A stretch of 64,000 nucleotides of DNA, taken from contig BLAL01000257.1 in the NCBI GenBank assembly GCA_015698045.1, positions 496,001 through 560,000 of the forward strand. Reading direction: 5' to 3'. The DNA is from Rhizophagus clarus (taxonomy: Eukaryota; Glomeromycota; Glomeromycetes; Glomerales; Glomeraceae). Each line of letters begins with the position of its first letter. Position 1 is the first letter of the stretch. The notes beneath the pieces were generated by a model. That model ran no database searches. It saw only the letters and a program-made list of their open reading frames with translations, and had not been told where the DNA came from. This document shows, piece by piece, positions 11,777 through 22,700 of the stretch. Both the position numbers and the translations under genes were made by a program.

Positions 11777-13932
11777 TTAACCATCTAAATCAAATTTAAA
11801 AGTAGTTCTATAAATTTGGCCAGTTTGTTTATTTCTTGCACTAGCAACAATTTCCATTTTTCCAAAAGTCATCCCGAATAATACACATCTGTCCTTGCCT
11901 GAACCAGGCAAATCAATACGAAATTTTCCTAAAAGGTTCATACCAGGATCATCACAATATATTCCATCATATTTTTCGGTATAAAATAATTTATAATCTA
12001 TACTATCTTGATCAGCCTTATGTGGTCTATGAGAGCTAGTTACTTCTTGATTAATATCCATTTTAGTACCACGTTTAGCCAAACATTCAAATTTTTCAAT
12101 ATATCCATTTTTGGTTTTTCTATCTTCAGGATCTCCTTTTTTCTAAATAAATTTAAATATTTAAATTTTTAAAGAATCATTATTAAACAAAAGTTATTTA
12201 GATTTAAAATAACATACCCATTTATAGAATGTGTTTGTTCCATAAGTATATTTAAGAACTCTGGAAGAAATAACACTTTCCCCATTACTTATATTATTCA
12301 AATCATTTGATAATCCATAAATTGCTGCACCACGTGAAATTGCTGCTATAGGTTGAAGAGGAACTGAAATATTGTCTACACGATGTTCAAATACTTGGCG
12401 AATTCTTTTTTGTAAATACCTTGATTCACTAAAACCTCCAACTAAAAACATAGCAGAACAGGTTTCTTGGGCATTGTCCAGCTGAACCTTTATTAATTTG
12501 AGAATTTTTTGGACAACAGGCTCGAATATTGATTTCATAGTTTCAAAGTCAATGTCAATTACCCATTCATTTTCTTCTAAAGCTTCTCTGATATTATTAT
12601 CAGTAACGTATTGTTTTAAGATCGGAATAGTATCTTGAATATCCAATTCATATAGAAAGTCTGAATCATTCCCCGAAAAAGGTATCTTACAATGCCTACA
12701 AAACTGTTGTATTAAATATTGCATTTGTTCATGATTATTATCTATAAGCAAGTCTATAGGCTTATCTCCGAATTTCTTTCGTAAATATTTAATAAATTCA
12801 GTATCGATAAAAGTACTTCCACAAAAATCTCCGGTTCTTTCAGTTATTTCGTCTAATTGATTACCATTTATTAATTTACGAGTTGTTAAATCTACTGTAC
12901 CACCACCACAGTCAACTATCATAAAATTAGCTGTTGAATAAATTATAAATAATTTAATAATAATGTTTTTAACAAAGTGATTAAAAAGAGCAAACATACT
13001 TCCTGGTTGTGCAAGATTATGTTCTTCAAGATTATTCATACAATATACTGCAGCAGCTTCAGCTAAAAAATAGATAAATATCTCAATTAGAAATCTGAAG
13101 AAATGATTTGATGCTATAAAATTGTGAAGTTTCTCACGTTCAGTAGTAAATTGTAAATTTATTGAACATTCATCTTTGATCAATCCTGCTTCAAATGCAC
13201 ATGCTCTCATAATTACTTTTGACTTATCGGAAAATTCTGCAGGAACGGAAATAACTAACAGAACATCCTCGAAATAATCAATCTTCGTCCAGCGTTTTGC
13301 AACAGTTTCTTTAATTACCTTGAAAAATTACGTATGCGTACGTAAAACATCATTTTATAAGTAACAACAAAATTGTATTATAAGAAATATTTTACCTTGC
13401 CGATTTCTCTAAGATAATCAGTAATAGCCTTTCTGTAATCAACTGGAAGTTTGGGTTTATGTTCATCTAATAAATCACCTAAATGCAATTTGAACAATTC
13501 AACGGGTTTACTGCTTTCGCAATTATTTTGTTTATTCATTTTACGTAGTTTTTTAGCTATAGCTGGTGCTCCCCAAGATTTTACGTTATTATATTCATCA
13601 TCATATTGAAGAATCGTGTTAGTTTTTAATTGACCTACTTCACCGTGCCAATTAGTATTTGAACACGGATTTTTCTCGCTAACATGACAATATGCAAACC
13701 CGGAGTATGTTGTTCCAAAGTCTAATCCAACCACAACGCGGATATTATTTTCATCAAGACTCAATTTATCGAAGCTTAATAAGTCATTATCTTCTTTAGA
13801 GCTTAACTTGTCGTCATTTTCGTTATCTTTCTCAGATTTGTCTGTTTTAATGCAAGAAAGAAAATTTTAATTTAATCTAATAAGAATGTCTATTTTAACG
13901 TCATGTACCTAACCTATTTCAGAGTGACCCAT
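11777..13932 (-). CDS. H1: Hsp70-like ATPase (HSPA12-like), intact, 6 exons
   Basis: Exons on the minus strand: 13914-13932, 13396-13841, 13138-13318, 13000-13062, 12218-12930 and 11777-12142. All junctions are GT-AG and in phase, giving about 595 residues. The first exon is only 19 nt and supplies the ATG (MGHSEI). The ATPase motifs are present: phosphate-1 DFGTTYSG, connect motif EPEAAAVYCM formed across the 13138/13062 junction, phosphate-2 MIVDCGGGTVDLTT, and adenosine motif LVGGFSESRYLQ. The C-terminal part (AKRGTKMDINQEV ... TTFKFDLDG) is not a canonical Hsp70 peptide-binding domain. This arrangement is typical of HSPA12-type proteins; the substrate is unknown. An acidic/Ser-rich leader precedes the ATPase domain. 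The nucleotide-binding residues look intact, so ATPase activity is plausible. The C-terminal exon and last intron closely match H5. Confidence 0.9.
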
Positions 13933-15466
13933 TTTTAATATATTACAAGTACTAATTTTGAAAAATTGACAGGATTTATAATAATTTTGACAAAATGAAA
14001 TATCAAAACAGGAAATTAAATACCCAACCGGGTAAAAATTTAAACGATAATAACCGGTTAATGACCGGTTAATTATTGTGTCCATTATTATAAACATAAC
14101 GTCGATCAGTATAAATAAATATCGGTACATTAAAATCCCGCATAATCCAATAGAATTGTTATAATGATGATAATCATGAACTTCTTACATACAGTACATG
14201 TATATACATAATACAGTATTAAATTGACCTTCAAGGCCTCCTAAAAATTGGTGTCTTTAATAAATAATAACAAATGAATAAATAAATACGATAAAATAAA
14301 TAATCAAAATAAATGAATAAAAATATATATAACTGACAATAATTCTCAATTGTATAATACTATTAATATTTTACATTACATTAATTCGTGATTCATGAGT
14401 TATCTGAAAAAAGCGTCGCGTCAAGTAATATAGAAACCACATGAGAAAGTTATTTTAAAAAATATGCTATTTGAAATTTCAGGATAAAATTTAAATATTA
14501 AGATGTGTTGCTATTGAATGAGTTCACATAAAGAGCATTATTTGAGGATAGTAAAATACTAGTGACCGACATTTCTTATCAATAAATTTTTTTGCGCTTT
14601 TAGAATCATATTAATATCTTAAAAACACCTTTCAGAAGATAGGAAATAGGAAATAAAGATAATAAAGTACGACTTGTGTCCTCATATAATAGGCACTATT
14701 AACTTCTAAAAAAATATCTTCGACAAGACGATTAACAATTCTGTCATGATACGCATATTTTGATCATGAAGTGATTAACTAGAAGTCTGAAATATAATAA
14801 ACTGCTCCAAAGTGTTAGGTTATGTCATTTAAATATTACAATTTGTAATCAGTTGATAAAACACTCAAACTATAAGTTCGTAGTAACACTTACAATGCTT
14901 TGTACACTGATTGAATTCATTCACGGGGCCAATCTCTGCTAAAACTATAGGTGGTTGGATCAATTAGAGTATTTATTAAGATTAAGAGTTGTTTGATTCA
15001 AATTGACATGATAGTTAAACATTGCCTTACTAATCTTGTCATCATACATTTTTAGAAGCTCTTCTATATTTTCGTTTATCCATTATACAATGGCACAGAT
15101 AGTTCCTTTTTAACCTATTAAAAAAAAAAATTATATGATGCTAAAATCATTTCGAAAAAACAAGATAATATGAAATTTTGTTAATTAATTCATAACAAAT
15201 TGATGTATTTATGGAATCATAAAAAAGTTGAATGATAAAGGTAATTATTATGTTGGTTTATATGGTATAGTTTTGTGATAGATTGTTTCGCTGATAATAA
15301 TACAATCAATTAGAAAACCTCACACCAACTGAATCCGCTTCTAGTCTTCTGATTTGACCGAGACAGGATTATTTTCCTTTGTTAAGAATACTATCTTGTA
15401 GCATGAAATTCTGGTTCCAATGTTCATGATTATATTAATTATTGAAATTTCTTCATTGATATTCTC
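13933..15466. other. Upstream region of H1 and AT-rich sequence
   Basis: The proximal part (about 14100-14240) resembles the sequence upstream of H2 (about 33340-33490): both have ATATCGGTACATTAAAATCC and a shared run to ATTAAATTGACC. This indicates the promoter was duplicated with the gene. No further gene was recognised up to 15466. Confidence 0.5.
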
Positions 15467-16187
15467 CCTACGAAAAAAATGCATCCGGAATTCAAGCTGA
15501 AATTGTCCAGAAAAATAAGCAGACAATTTCCGGACGTTTGGTAAATCCGGAAAATGTTCCAAAACATGCGCGTTTCCGGATGTTCGGAATATATCTGGGT
15601 TCAAATTAGTCTGGAATTTGTCCAGAATTCTGAACAATCCAATTTTATCCCGGATGATCAGTAGGAGTTTACCACTTTCTATACAGTTAACCAAAGTTTG
15701 AATTAATATCATAGATAGCATTTTTGGCTGCTCTTCAATTTTACTTATTACATCAGGGGTGGTTTTAAATATCAGTTTTGTGCTTTTTGCATTTTTTTAA
15801 AATTTAAAATTTTACATTCTTAGAAACATTGTCTAGAATTTGTCTGGAATTTAAAATGTCCATCCAGAATTTGTCTGGAATTTTTTCATGTCCGGAATTT
15901 GTTTGGTTTATTTTATCCAGAATATGTCCAGAATATTTTATGTCCAGAACTTGTTTGGTTTATTTTGTCCAGAATATGTCCGGAATATTTTATGTCCAGA
16001 ATTTGTTAGGTTTATTTGTCTGGAATTTGTCCAGAAAATTTCATGTATAAAAAAAACTGGACATGCAAAAAATTCCAGACAGCAAGATAGATCAATTTCC
16101 TGGACATTTTCATGACAATTTTTTGAAGCACCTGGACAATTTCTGGACATTTTCGTAGACATTTTCCGGACATTATTTTTTCGTAGG
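15467..16187. mobile_element. Non-autonomous TIR element, 4-bp TSD
   Basis: A 721-bp element with inverted termini CCTACGAAAAAAATG (left) and, reverse complemented, CCTACGAAAAAATAATG (right). It is flanked by a perfect TCTC direct repeat (15463-15466 and 16188-16191). The interior carries many copies of GTCCAGAAT/GTCTGGAAT and GTCCGGAA in both orientations. Dense subterminal repeats plus a CTACGAAAA-type end are reminiscent of CACTA/EnSpm elements, but a 4-bp duplication is not their usual length, so the superfamily is unassigned. The several short frames in this interval come from the repeats. Confidence 0.7.
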
Positions 16188-17309
16188 TCTCTTTATTGCC
16201 CCATTTAAAAAAAATTTCATTAACAGTAGTATTTTCATTAGTATATGTGTATAAACAAATATAAGTTTCTCTGTAATAAGGAAAGTGTGTAACTGATTTC
16301 TTCTCTTGAATCAGTAGACCTTATTTAAAGTAACTTCTATAATTGCCATAAACCAACCATTAAATAGGTGCGGAATCATCATTGGATATACCTAGATGCT
16401 TCGCAAACAAGTTTTGTAGACATAAACCAACCACCAAATGGGCAATTGATCAACTTGATCCTGCGGAAACCAACTTGTATAGCCAAGACGATCACAAAAG
16501 CAATGTTTTTTATAAACCAACCACATTGATCCTGCGGAAGCACCTTGCATAGCCAAGTAAGACAATCTCGCAAAGACAATCAAGTCGTTTTAGTCATAAC
16601 TGGAAGATATGAAGATATGCACACTTCGTTTGCATGTTAATAATTTAAACAATCATGAAAAATTAAACGAGATTTAACGTGAAATTATCAATATCGCACG
16701 TGGCAATATAACTTACGAAATTAGATACAACATCGCACAATACCCCAGGAAATTATATTAGATGCGAACAGTAAAAATACACTTTTATTACCTATATATT
16801 TTACTCTTTTTATTAGTCGAGACATTTTAATATATAAATTTATTAACATATTAATATTGCATTTATTTAAAGTTGGAGTTCATTCATTTATTAGTTAACT
16901 AATTTTCATAACTTAAATTCTTGTTTACTAATATAATTTTCTTCTTTATTACCTCATATTTGATTTTTCTGGCTGAAGTGATAGCAGTAAGTCTCAAATT
17001 AGGAAAAAAAATTTTATTTTTTACTTTAGTTTCGACATTCAGTTTAAGTGTAATGCTACGACAAATTGGTATAATAGTTGCATCTCTGCTTTCTAACTTA
17101 TCTACAACTTTATTTTAAATCAGTTTTAAATTAAGTGTTTTCTCTCCCCTCTGTGGTCGCCTCTTCCTCTTCTCATTAAAATAGAAAATTTATGTGGCCG
17201 ATAATAGATATGAAGATTTATAATTATTTTGTATTTACTTGCTCCTAAAGTCTTAATCATTTAAACCCTTTCTTGATGTCATCAAAACCATATTGTCTAT
17301 AGTTAAAAT
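16188..17309. other. AT-rich sequence with a short tandem repeat
   Basis: At 16345-16590 a unit of roughly 85-90 bp occurs two to three times, marked by ATAAACCAACCA, GATCCTGCGGAA and TATAGCCAAG. The rest to 17309 has no recognisable gene; the hydrophobic frame near 16921-17118 has no supporting features. Confidence 0.5.
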
Positions 17310-18275
17310 ATTTTAATCATTGAAGTTAAATTTAAAAGTGGTTCTATAACTTTGACCAGTTTGCATGTTCTTTACAGTAGCAATAATTTTCATTTTTCCA
17401 AAAATTATTCCAAGAAAAACAATTCTATCAATATATAACCAGAAAAGTCAGTATGGAACTTTCCTAAAAGCTTCATACCAGGATCATCACAATATTACCC
17501 ATCATATTCTTGAGTATGATATATTCAAGCAAATAGAAAAAATTCTTCAGTTAGCACTAAATTTAATATTAAATATTTAATAGAATAAAAATTAATCTGC
17601 TTTTGCTTAAAATACATATACATGTGCTTAATTACTTGGAGATTAAAGCCACAATCAAAAATTTTAGCTAAAAAAAATAAGATTCTATTATTTTAATGTT
17701 ATTTATCATAAAATCGGTTATTTTCACTTCACTCTACAGTTCTATCACAATTAATATAAATTGTCTTGAATTTTCAACCGTAGAAATACTTTTATAGGTC
17801 AGATGGATTGTTTCTGACTAAAATAAACGAGAAAAATGAGAGAATGAAAGTGTAGAATTGATCTGAACATTCGTAATATTAAATGATAATAAATTAAAAA
17901 ATACAAATAATTTAATAATAATAAATTTATCAATAAAGCTGATATAATTTTTATTAATTAATCTGTGACCAACCCTAACAAAATGTCTTGATTCTTGATT
18001 AATATCTAATTTAGTACAATGTTTAGCCAAACAATAAAAATTTTAACATTGCCTCTAAATAATGTTAATATTAGATTTTTAAATAAAAGTTTATTAAACA
18101 AAAATTTTTATATAAAAATGACTTACCCATTTAGTAAAATAGCTAATTTCATAAGTATATATAAGAACTCTAGAAGAAATAATGAATTTCTCATTACCAC
18201 TTATATTATTCAAACATTTAATCTTATTAGATAATCCATACATTGCTGCCCATGTGAACTCGCTGCTATAAGTTG
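17310..18275 (-). pseudogene. Hsp70-like remnant (3' exons), interrupted
   Basis: The minus strand matches the last exon of H2 at 17310-17535 and 17945-18050, and the end of the preceding exon plus its intron at 18055-18275 (VLIYTYEISYFTKW, compare H2 VLKYTYGISYFTKW). About 400 bp of unrelated AT-rich sequence (17536-17940) splits the final exon. Frameshifts are present. The ATPase domain upstream is missing, so this is a 3' fragment of an H2-like copy. Confidence 0.8.
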
Positions 18276-18535
18276 AACACCATACACTAGTTGGAATAGT
18301 CCATTTTGGCAAAATTTTAAATTGCCGATTGTTAGACGAAATTCAGTCTAGTCTCAGCCAATTAATACCAAAAAAATCGGCAATTAATTTAAAACCGATT
18401 TGCGTAGCAACGCCTGTCACTTGTTAACAAATCAACCAGTAAAAATTGACAAAAATTAAACTGATGATTTGTTAATAATCAACCAATTATCACTGATTTT
18501 TATGTATTTAACCAATTTTTTAATTTTGTATATAA
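18276..18535. other. AT-rich sequence with an internal inverted repeat
   Basis: AAATTGCCGATT (about 18318-18330) and its inverse AATCGGCAATTAATTT (about 18365-18385) flank a short spacer. This might be a small transposon remnant, but no ends or duplication could be defined. Confidence 0.3.
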
Positions 18536-18539
18536 TAGT

Positions 18540-18985
18540 TTCTTCAATAAAAAAAATTAAAGATTCAATATACTGAAACTTACCCAATCTGATAAAAGTC
18601 TGAAAGAACTTACAACAAAAAAGAAGAAACGATTAGCTCAAAATTTCTTCAATAAAAAAAAAATCAAAGTCTCAAAATTTTGAAACTTACCCAGCCATTT
18701 GACAAAACAATCTGAAGAAGAAACCTATAAAAAAATAAAGAACTAGTTGGTAAACTAATTCTTTGATAAAAAATGAATAAAGTTTCAAAAAAAGACACTT
18801 CAAAACTTATCTGTTGTCTGACAAAGACCGAAGGGAAAACCTACAAAAAAAAAGAAGAAACAGTTAGTTCAAAGTTTCTTCAAATAAAAAAAATTAAGTT
18901 TCAAAGATTCAAAACTTACTATAACGTACGGTTTGGAAGTTCATATGTTCTTCTGATCTCAGAAGCTGTTTCTAAAGAAAAAAAG
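18540..18985 (-). repeat. Tandem array with exon-like units on minus strand
   Basis: Three to four imperfect units of about 105-120 bp. On the minus strand each has a T-run ending in ATAG or GTAG, a GTTTYTTCTTC...GATTG...CARAYRGCTGG-like segment of about 30 nt, then GTAAGTTT. Donor-like positions lie near 18585, 18690 and 18920. This could be a decayed gene with repeated small exons or a tandem duplication of one exon plus intron. No protein family is recognisable. Confidence 0.45.
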
Positions 18986-19647
18986 CAAAAAAGGAACATT
19001 AGTAATGCTCCTATAATAAAAAAATACTGAACTCCCTTATTAATTTGTAATTCTGGAGTTCCAGATCAAATAATAAATAAAAATTATTGAGTTTTCTTCC
19101 AAGCTTTAATAGATTCTCATAATATTCAAATAATAATCTTATAGTAAATATCAATAAAATCTTGGAGTAATGCTGTTGGGCAGAAAAAGTTCGAAAATGT
19201 CTATTAAAGTACAGTACATGAACAAGAAGAAAGATGTATAAAAGAATAAAAATAAGTTAACTAAATTGGAAAGGTGTCGACATTTTGTGTTTCTTGAATA
19301 CATTACGTAATATATCAGATGTGTGAATTATGAAATTATCGCCCCGCCTTTTGAGTCCATGTAGTATCTCGTGATTGATCGACAAATAATTCTCTATCTG
19401 TTATACTACTTTGCTAAAATAGTATGTAATTATATTTATAAGAACTTGTTATTTTCTTCAGTTCCGACACTATTTTTATATTTTGGTCGGAATTATTTGC
19501 TTAGCGTAAATTTTAAAAATATATTAGACGTACTTAAAAACCTTAATAAGCGATTAAATTCTAATGATTGACTTGGAATAAATAAATTAGGAAAATATTG
19601 TTTATCCGTCATTCGTTACACTTCGGACTAATTATTACACAAAATGC
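18986..19647. other. Intergenic region upstream of the kinase-like gene
   Basis: AT-rich, no gene recognised. It separates the minus-strand array from the plus-strand kinase-like gene and probably holds the promoter of the latter. Confidence 0.4.
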
Positions 19648-19657
19648 TATATATAAA
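19648..19657 (+). promoter_or_regulatory. TATA-like element of the kinase-like gene
   Basis: TATATATAAA lies 71-80 nt upstream of the ATG at 19728. Position and sequence suit a core promoter, but in such AT-rich DNA the match is weak evidence. Confidence 0.4.
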
Positions 19658-19727
19658 CCCTACAATAAAAAAATATCGAATACCCGTTTTTTTTAGAAGG
19701 GACTTCGATAAACTAAATTATAAAACA

Positions 19728-22700
19728 ATGGCTCAAAATAAAGATAAAGGTAAAAACCATATAACATGAACATATTTCATGTAATTTAAATAATTCCAAA
19801 ATTTTTTAATACAAATTGTAATATAATAGAATTGGCTTTAAGTATCGAGGAAGCTGAAGGTAGATAAATTTATTAAATTCTGATTATAGACTTCTTAATT
19901 TATTGTATTGAAAGTTATGTAATATTTACTTATAATTGCAATTTGATTTCCGTTCTTAAAAATTATTTTACCTATTTTAGCTCGTAAGTTATAGGTTATT
20001 TTATCGGTCTATAATAGTCAAATTACTTACATCTATTATATTTTATATAACCAAATAATTTATTTAATATTAATATTTAGTTAGTAAGTTATTAGCTGTT
20101 TTATTTTTACCTCATTTTGATATGATATTCAAATAACTAAATTCTTCATTAAATAATTATTTAAATATTATTTTAGCTCGTAAGTTATTTTTAATTTTAT
20201 CACATTAATTTAAAAAATATTTACTTACAATTCACGCTAATAATATTGTATCTAAATAATTAGATTGTAAGTTATATATTTAATTTATATCTACTATTAT
20301 AATATTTGCTTTTATTAATTACTATTTTAATAATGTTACGTACAGGGTGTAAGTTATTTGTTGTTTATGATGTCGTGATTATATATATGCAAACTCAACT
20401 AAAATTTTTTATTTAAAAAACTGTTTGGAATTTACTTTAGTTGGTAAGTTATAAATTCTACCATTATACTTATATGATTTTTACACATAATACGACCTTT
20501 ATATAATTGAAACTAACCAAATTCTTAAAAAATAAATTACTTAAAAATTTCAGAATGTAAGTTATCTATTTAACTTTAGAATAATTATACGTAATTTAAA
20601 ACTAACCAGATTCTTTATTCAAAACATTTTTAAATATTTAAATATTTTAGCTGGTAAGTTATAATTTGTTTTTTAATTGTCCAGGTGAATTTCAATTGAA
20701 CACGTGAGTGGATAGTGACGTTTCACTCCGTCACGCCGTCACGGCACCATCGGCTCCTTATAAGTTGTTTGTATACACTTTAATTTCAACTAATTAAATT
20801 CTTTATTTGAAATTATTTAATATATAGGACGTAAGCTATTTAATTCTATTTTATTCGTATGATGTTTATATATCAGATATTATTCGAGCTAATTAATTCT
20901 TTAATTTTCTATTTAAAATATAGAATGTAAGTTATAAATTATTTATCTTTAGTTCATATTTATTCATATTATCGCATATAATTTAAATTAATAAATCCTT
21001 TATTAAAATTATAATTATTTTGTAATTTATTTTAGTTGGTAAGTTATAAATTATTTATTTAATTCTATTAATACATATTATGTAATATTTATATATAAAT
21101 TGAATTAACTAAATTCTAAAAAATCAATCAAATACTGTATCTAGCAAGTAAGTTATAAGTCATTTATTTAATTCTATATACAGTTAACGACATAATTATC
21201 CAGAATTTTTATTTGTTATGTAATAAAGAGTGCGGTTAAATGAAAATTAGCAGCGACTCCTTTGAATATAAAAATAGTTACAATATTCTTACTTGATTAC
21301 CTCAATATAAATTAACGGTGCCCGCTTCAATATTCAAGTTGCATGAAAGGAGTTTAATTTAGCAAACATTATCATAGGAAAAAGAAGGTTATAAATTTTT
21401 ACATATGCTTATCTATATATATCAAAAAAATCTGTATTATTTTTATATGTTATGAGAAATTTTGGATATTTATATCGTGAACTGTAATATTTATAATTTA
21501 AATTAACTAATTTTCTCTTAATCTTTTAGTTTGTAAGTTAAAAGTATTTAGTTGATATTATTACATTTATATGGCATTTTCATATAGCTTAAAATAACTA
21601 TTTCTTTTTATTTAAAAATTATTTAAACACCAGCTAGTAAGTTATAAGTTTTAATTCGAGTTTTTTATATAATATTTATGTACAAATTAAACTAACCAAA
21701 TTCTTTGTTAAAAAAAAAAAAATATTTAAATTATTTAGCTAGTAAGTTTATAATTCTATCATACTTATATCATATTTATAGTAACTAAATTCTTTATATT
21801 AATATATTTTGATTCTATTTATTTACATGATATTTACATATAATTTAATTCTTATATTATTATAGAACGTAAGTTTATTTAATTTGATTATATTATTATA
21901 ATGTTATCACATAATTTAAACTAATCAAATTTATATTTAAAAAATCATTTAAAATTTCAGATCGTAAGTTATATATTATTTACTTTTATTGTATTTATAT
22001 ATTATTATAAATATTTTAGACTAACTAAACAAATTATTTATTTAAAATCGGTTAAAATATTTAGCTCGTAAGTTGGCAAGTTATTTATTTAATTCTATTG
22101 CATTCATATGTATAATTTATAGTAACAAAATTTTTTATTTAATAATTTTTTAAATATTTTAGTTGGTAAGTTGTGTTATATTTATATGTTTTTTACTTTA
22201 AATTTAAATTAATTAACCAAACTTTTTTTTATTTATAAATTTACTTAGATAATTTAACTCGTAAGTTATAAGTTATTTATTTCTATTAGATTTATTTAAA
22301 TATTTGCACCTAATTTCAATTAACTAAATCCTTTTTTAAATGTATAGTTTGTAAGTATATAAATATTATTTAATGAAATATTAATTTATCAATTATAATA
22401 ATCTTTAATTTATTTATCTGTTATGTGATAATTTTAATATAAATTTTTTTTTTTAAAAAAAAAAATGGTAATTTACATTAGTTGGTAAGTTATAAATTAT
22501 TATATATTTATTGTACAACATAAAATTAATTAATTATTTTCTAATATTTTACTATTTAAATTTCAGAGTAAGTAATATTAATATTATTGCATATTAAACT
22601 TACGTTTTAATATTAATTTAACATAATTTTATTTTTAAATTTAAGGTTTGGGACTAGTGGAAATAAAATTATAGATCAATTTATTACTGATAATAAAGGT

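Larger units (their letters stand above)
19981..22567 (+). other. Array of 23 candidate micro-exons in homologous introns
   Basis: Each unit is AG, micro-exon, GTAAGT (one GTAAGC). Micro-exons: CTC 19981, TTA 20081, CTC 20177, ATT 20264, GGT 20346, TTG 20441, AAT 20554, CTG 20651, GAC 20828, AAT 20924, TTG 21036, CAA 21145, TTT 21530, CTA 21634, CTA 21739, AAC 21866, ATC 21961, CTC 22065, TTG 22163, a 12-nt exon 22249-22260, TTT 22348, TTG 22482, and a single A at 22567. Exon 2 ends after the first base of a codon. The 3-nt exons keep that phase and the 1-nt exon shifts it to the phase needed by the exon at 22646. The 26 codons contain no stop, and 24 end in A or T like the rest of the gene (exceptions TGG and GAG). 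Introns are mostly 78-131 nt, begin GTAAGTTAT and end TTTAAATATTTTAG or similar. Confidence 0.75.

Noticed and set aside
13762-13764. Start of H1 at 13764, and of H2 at 32769
   Set aside because: These codons are not ATG (TTG in both). Upstream in-frame sequence reaches an AG acceptor, and a 19-nt exon with ATG fits both genes.
15829-16162. Overlapping frames on both strands with MSRICLEF/YFVQNMSGIF repeats
   Set aside because: They arise from GTCCAGAAT repeats within the TIR element at 15467-16187.
19981-22567. CRISPR-like or simple satellite array
   Set aside because: Regular spacing of a short conserved GTAAGTTAT word first suggested a repeat array. The word is a splice donor, the preceding AG is always 3, 12 or 1 nt away, and the enclosed codons form one frame into the kinase, which a satellite or CRISPR would not explain.
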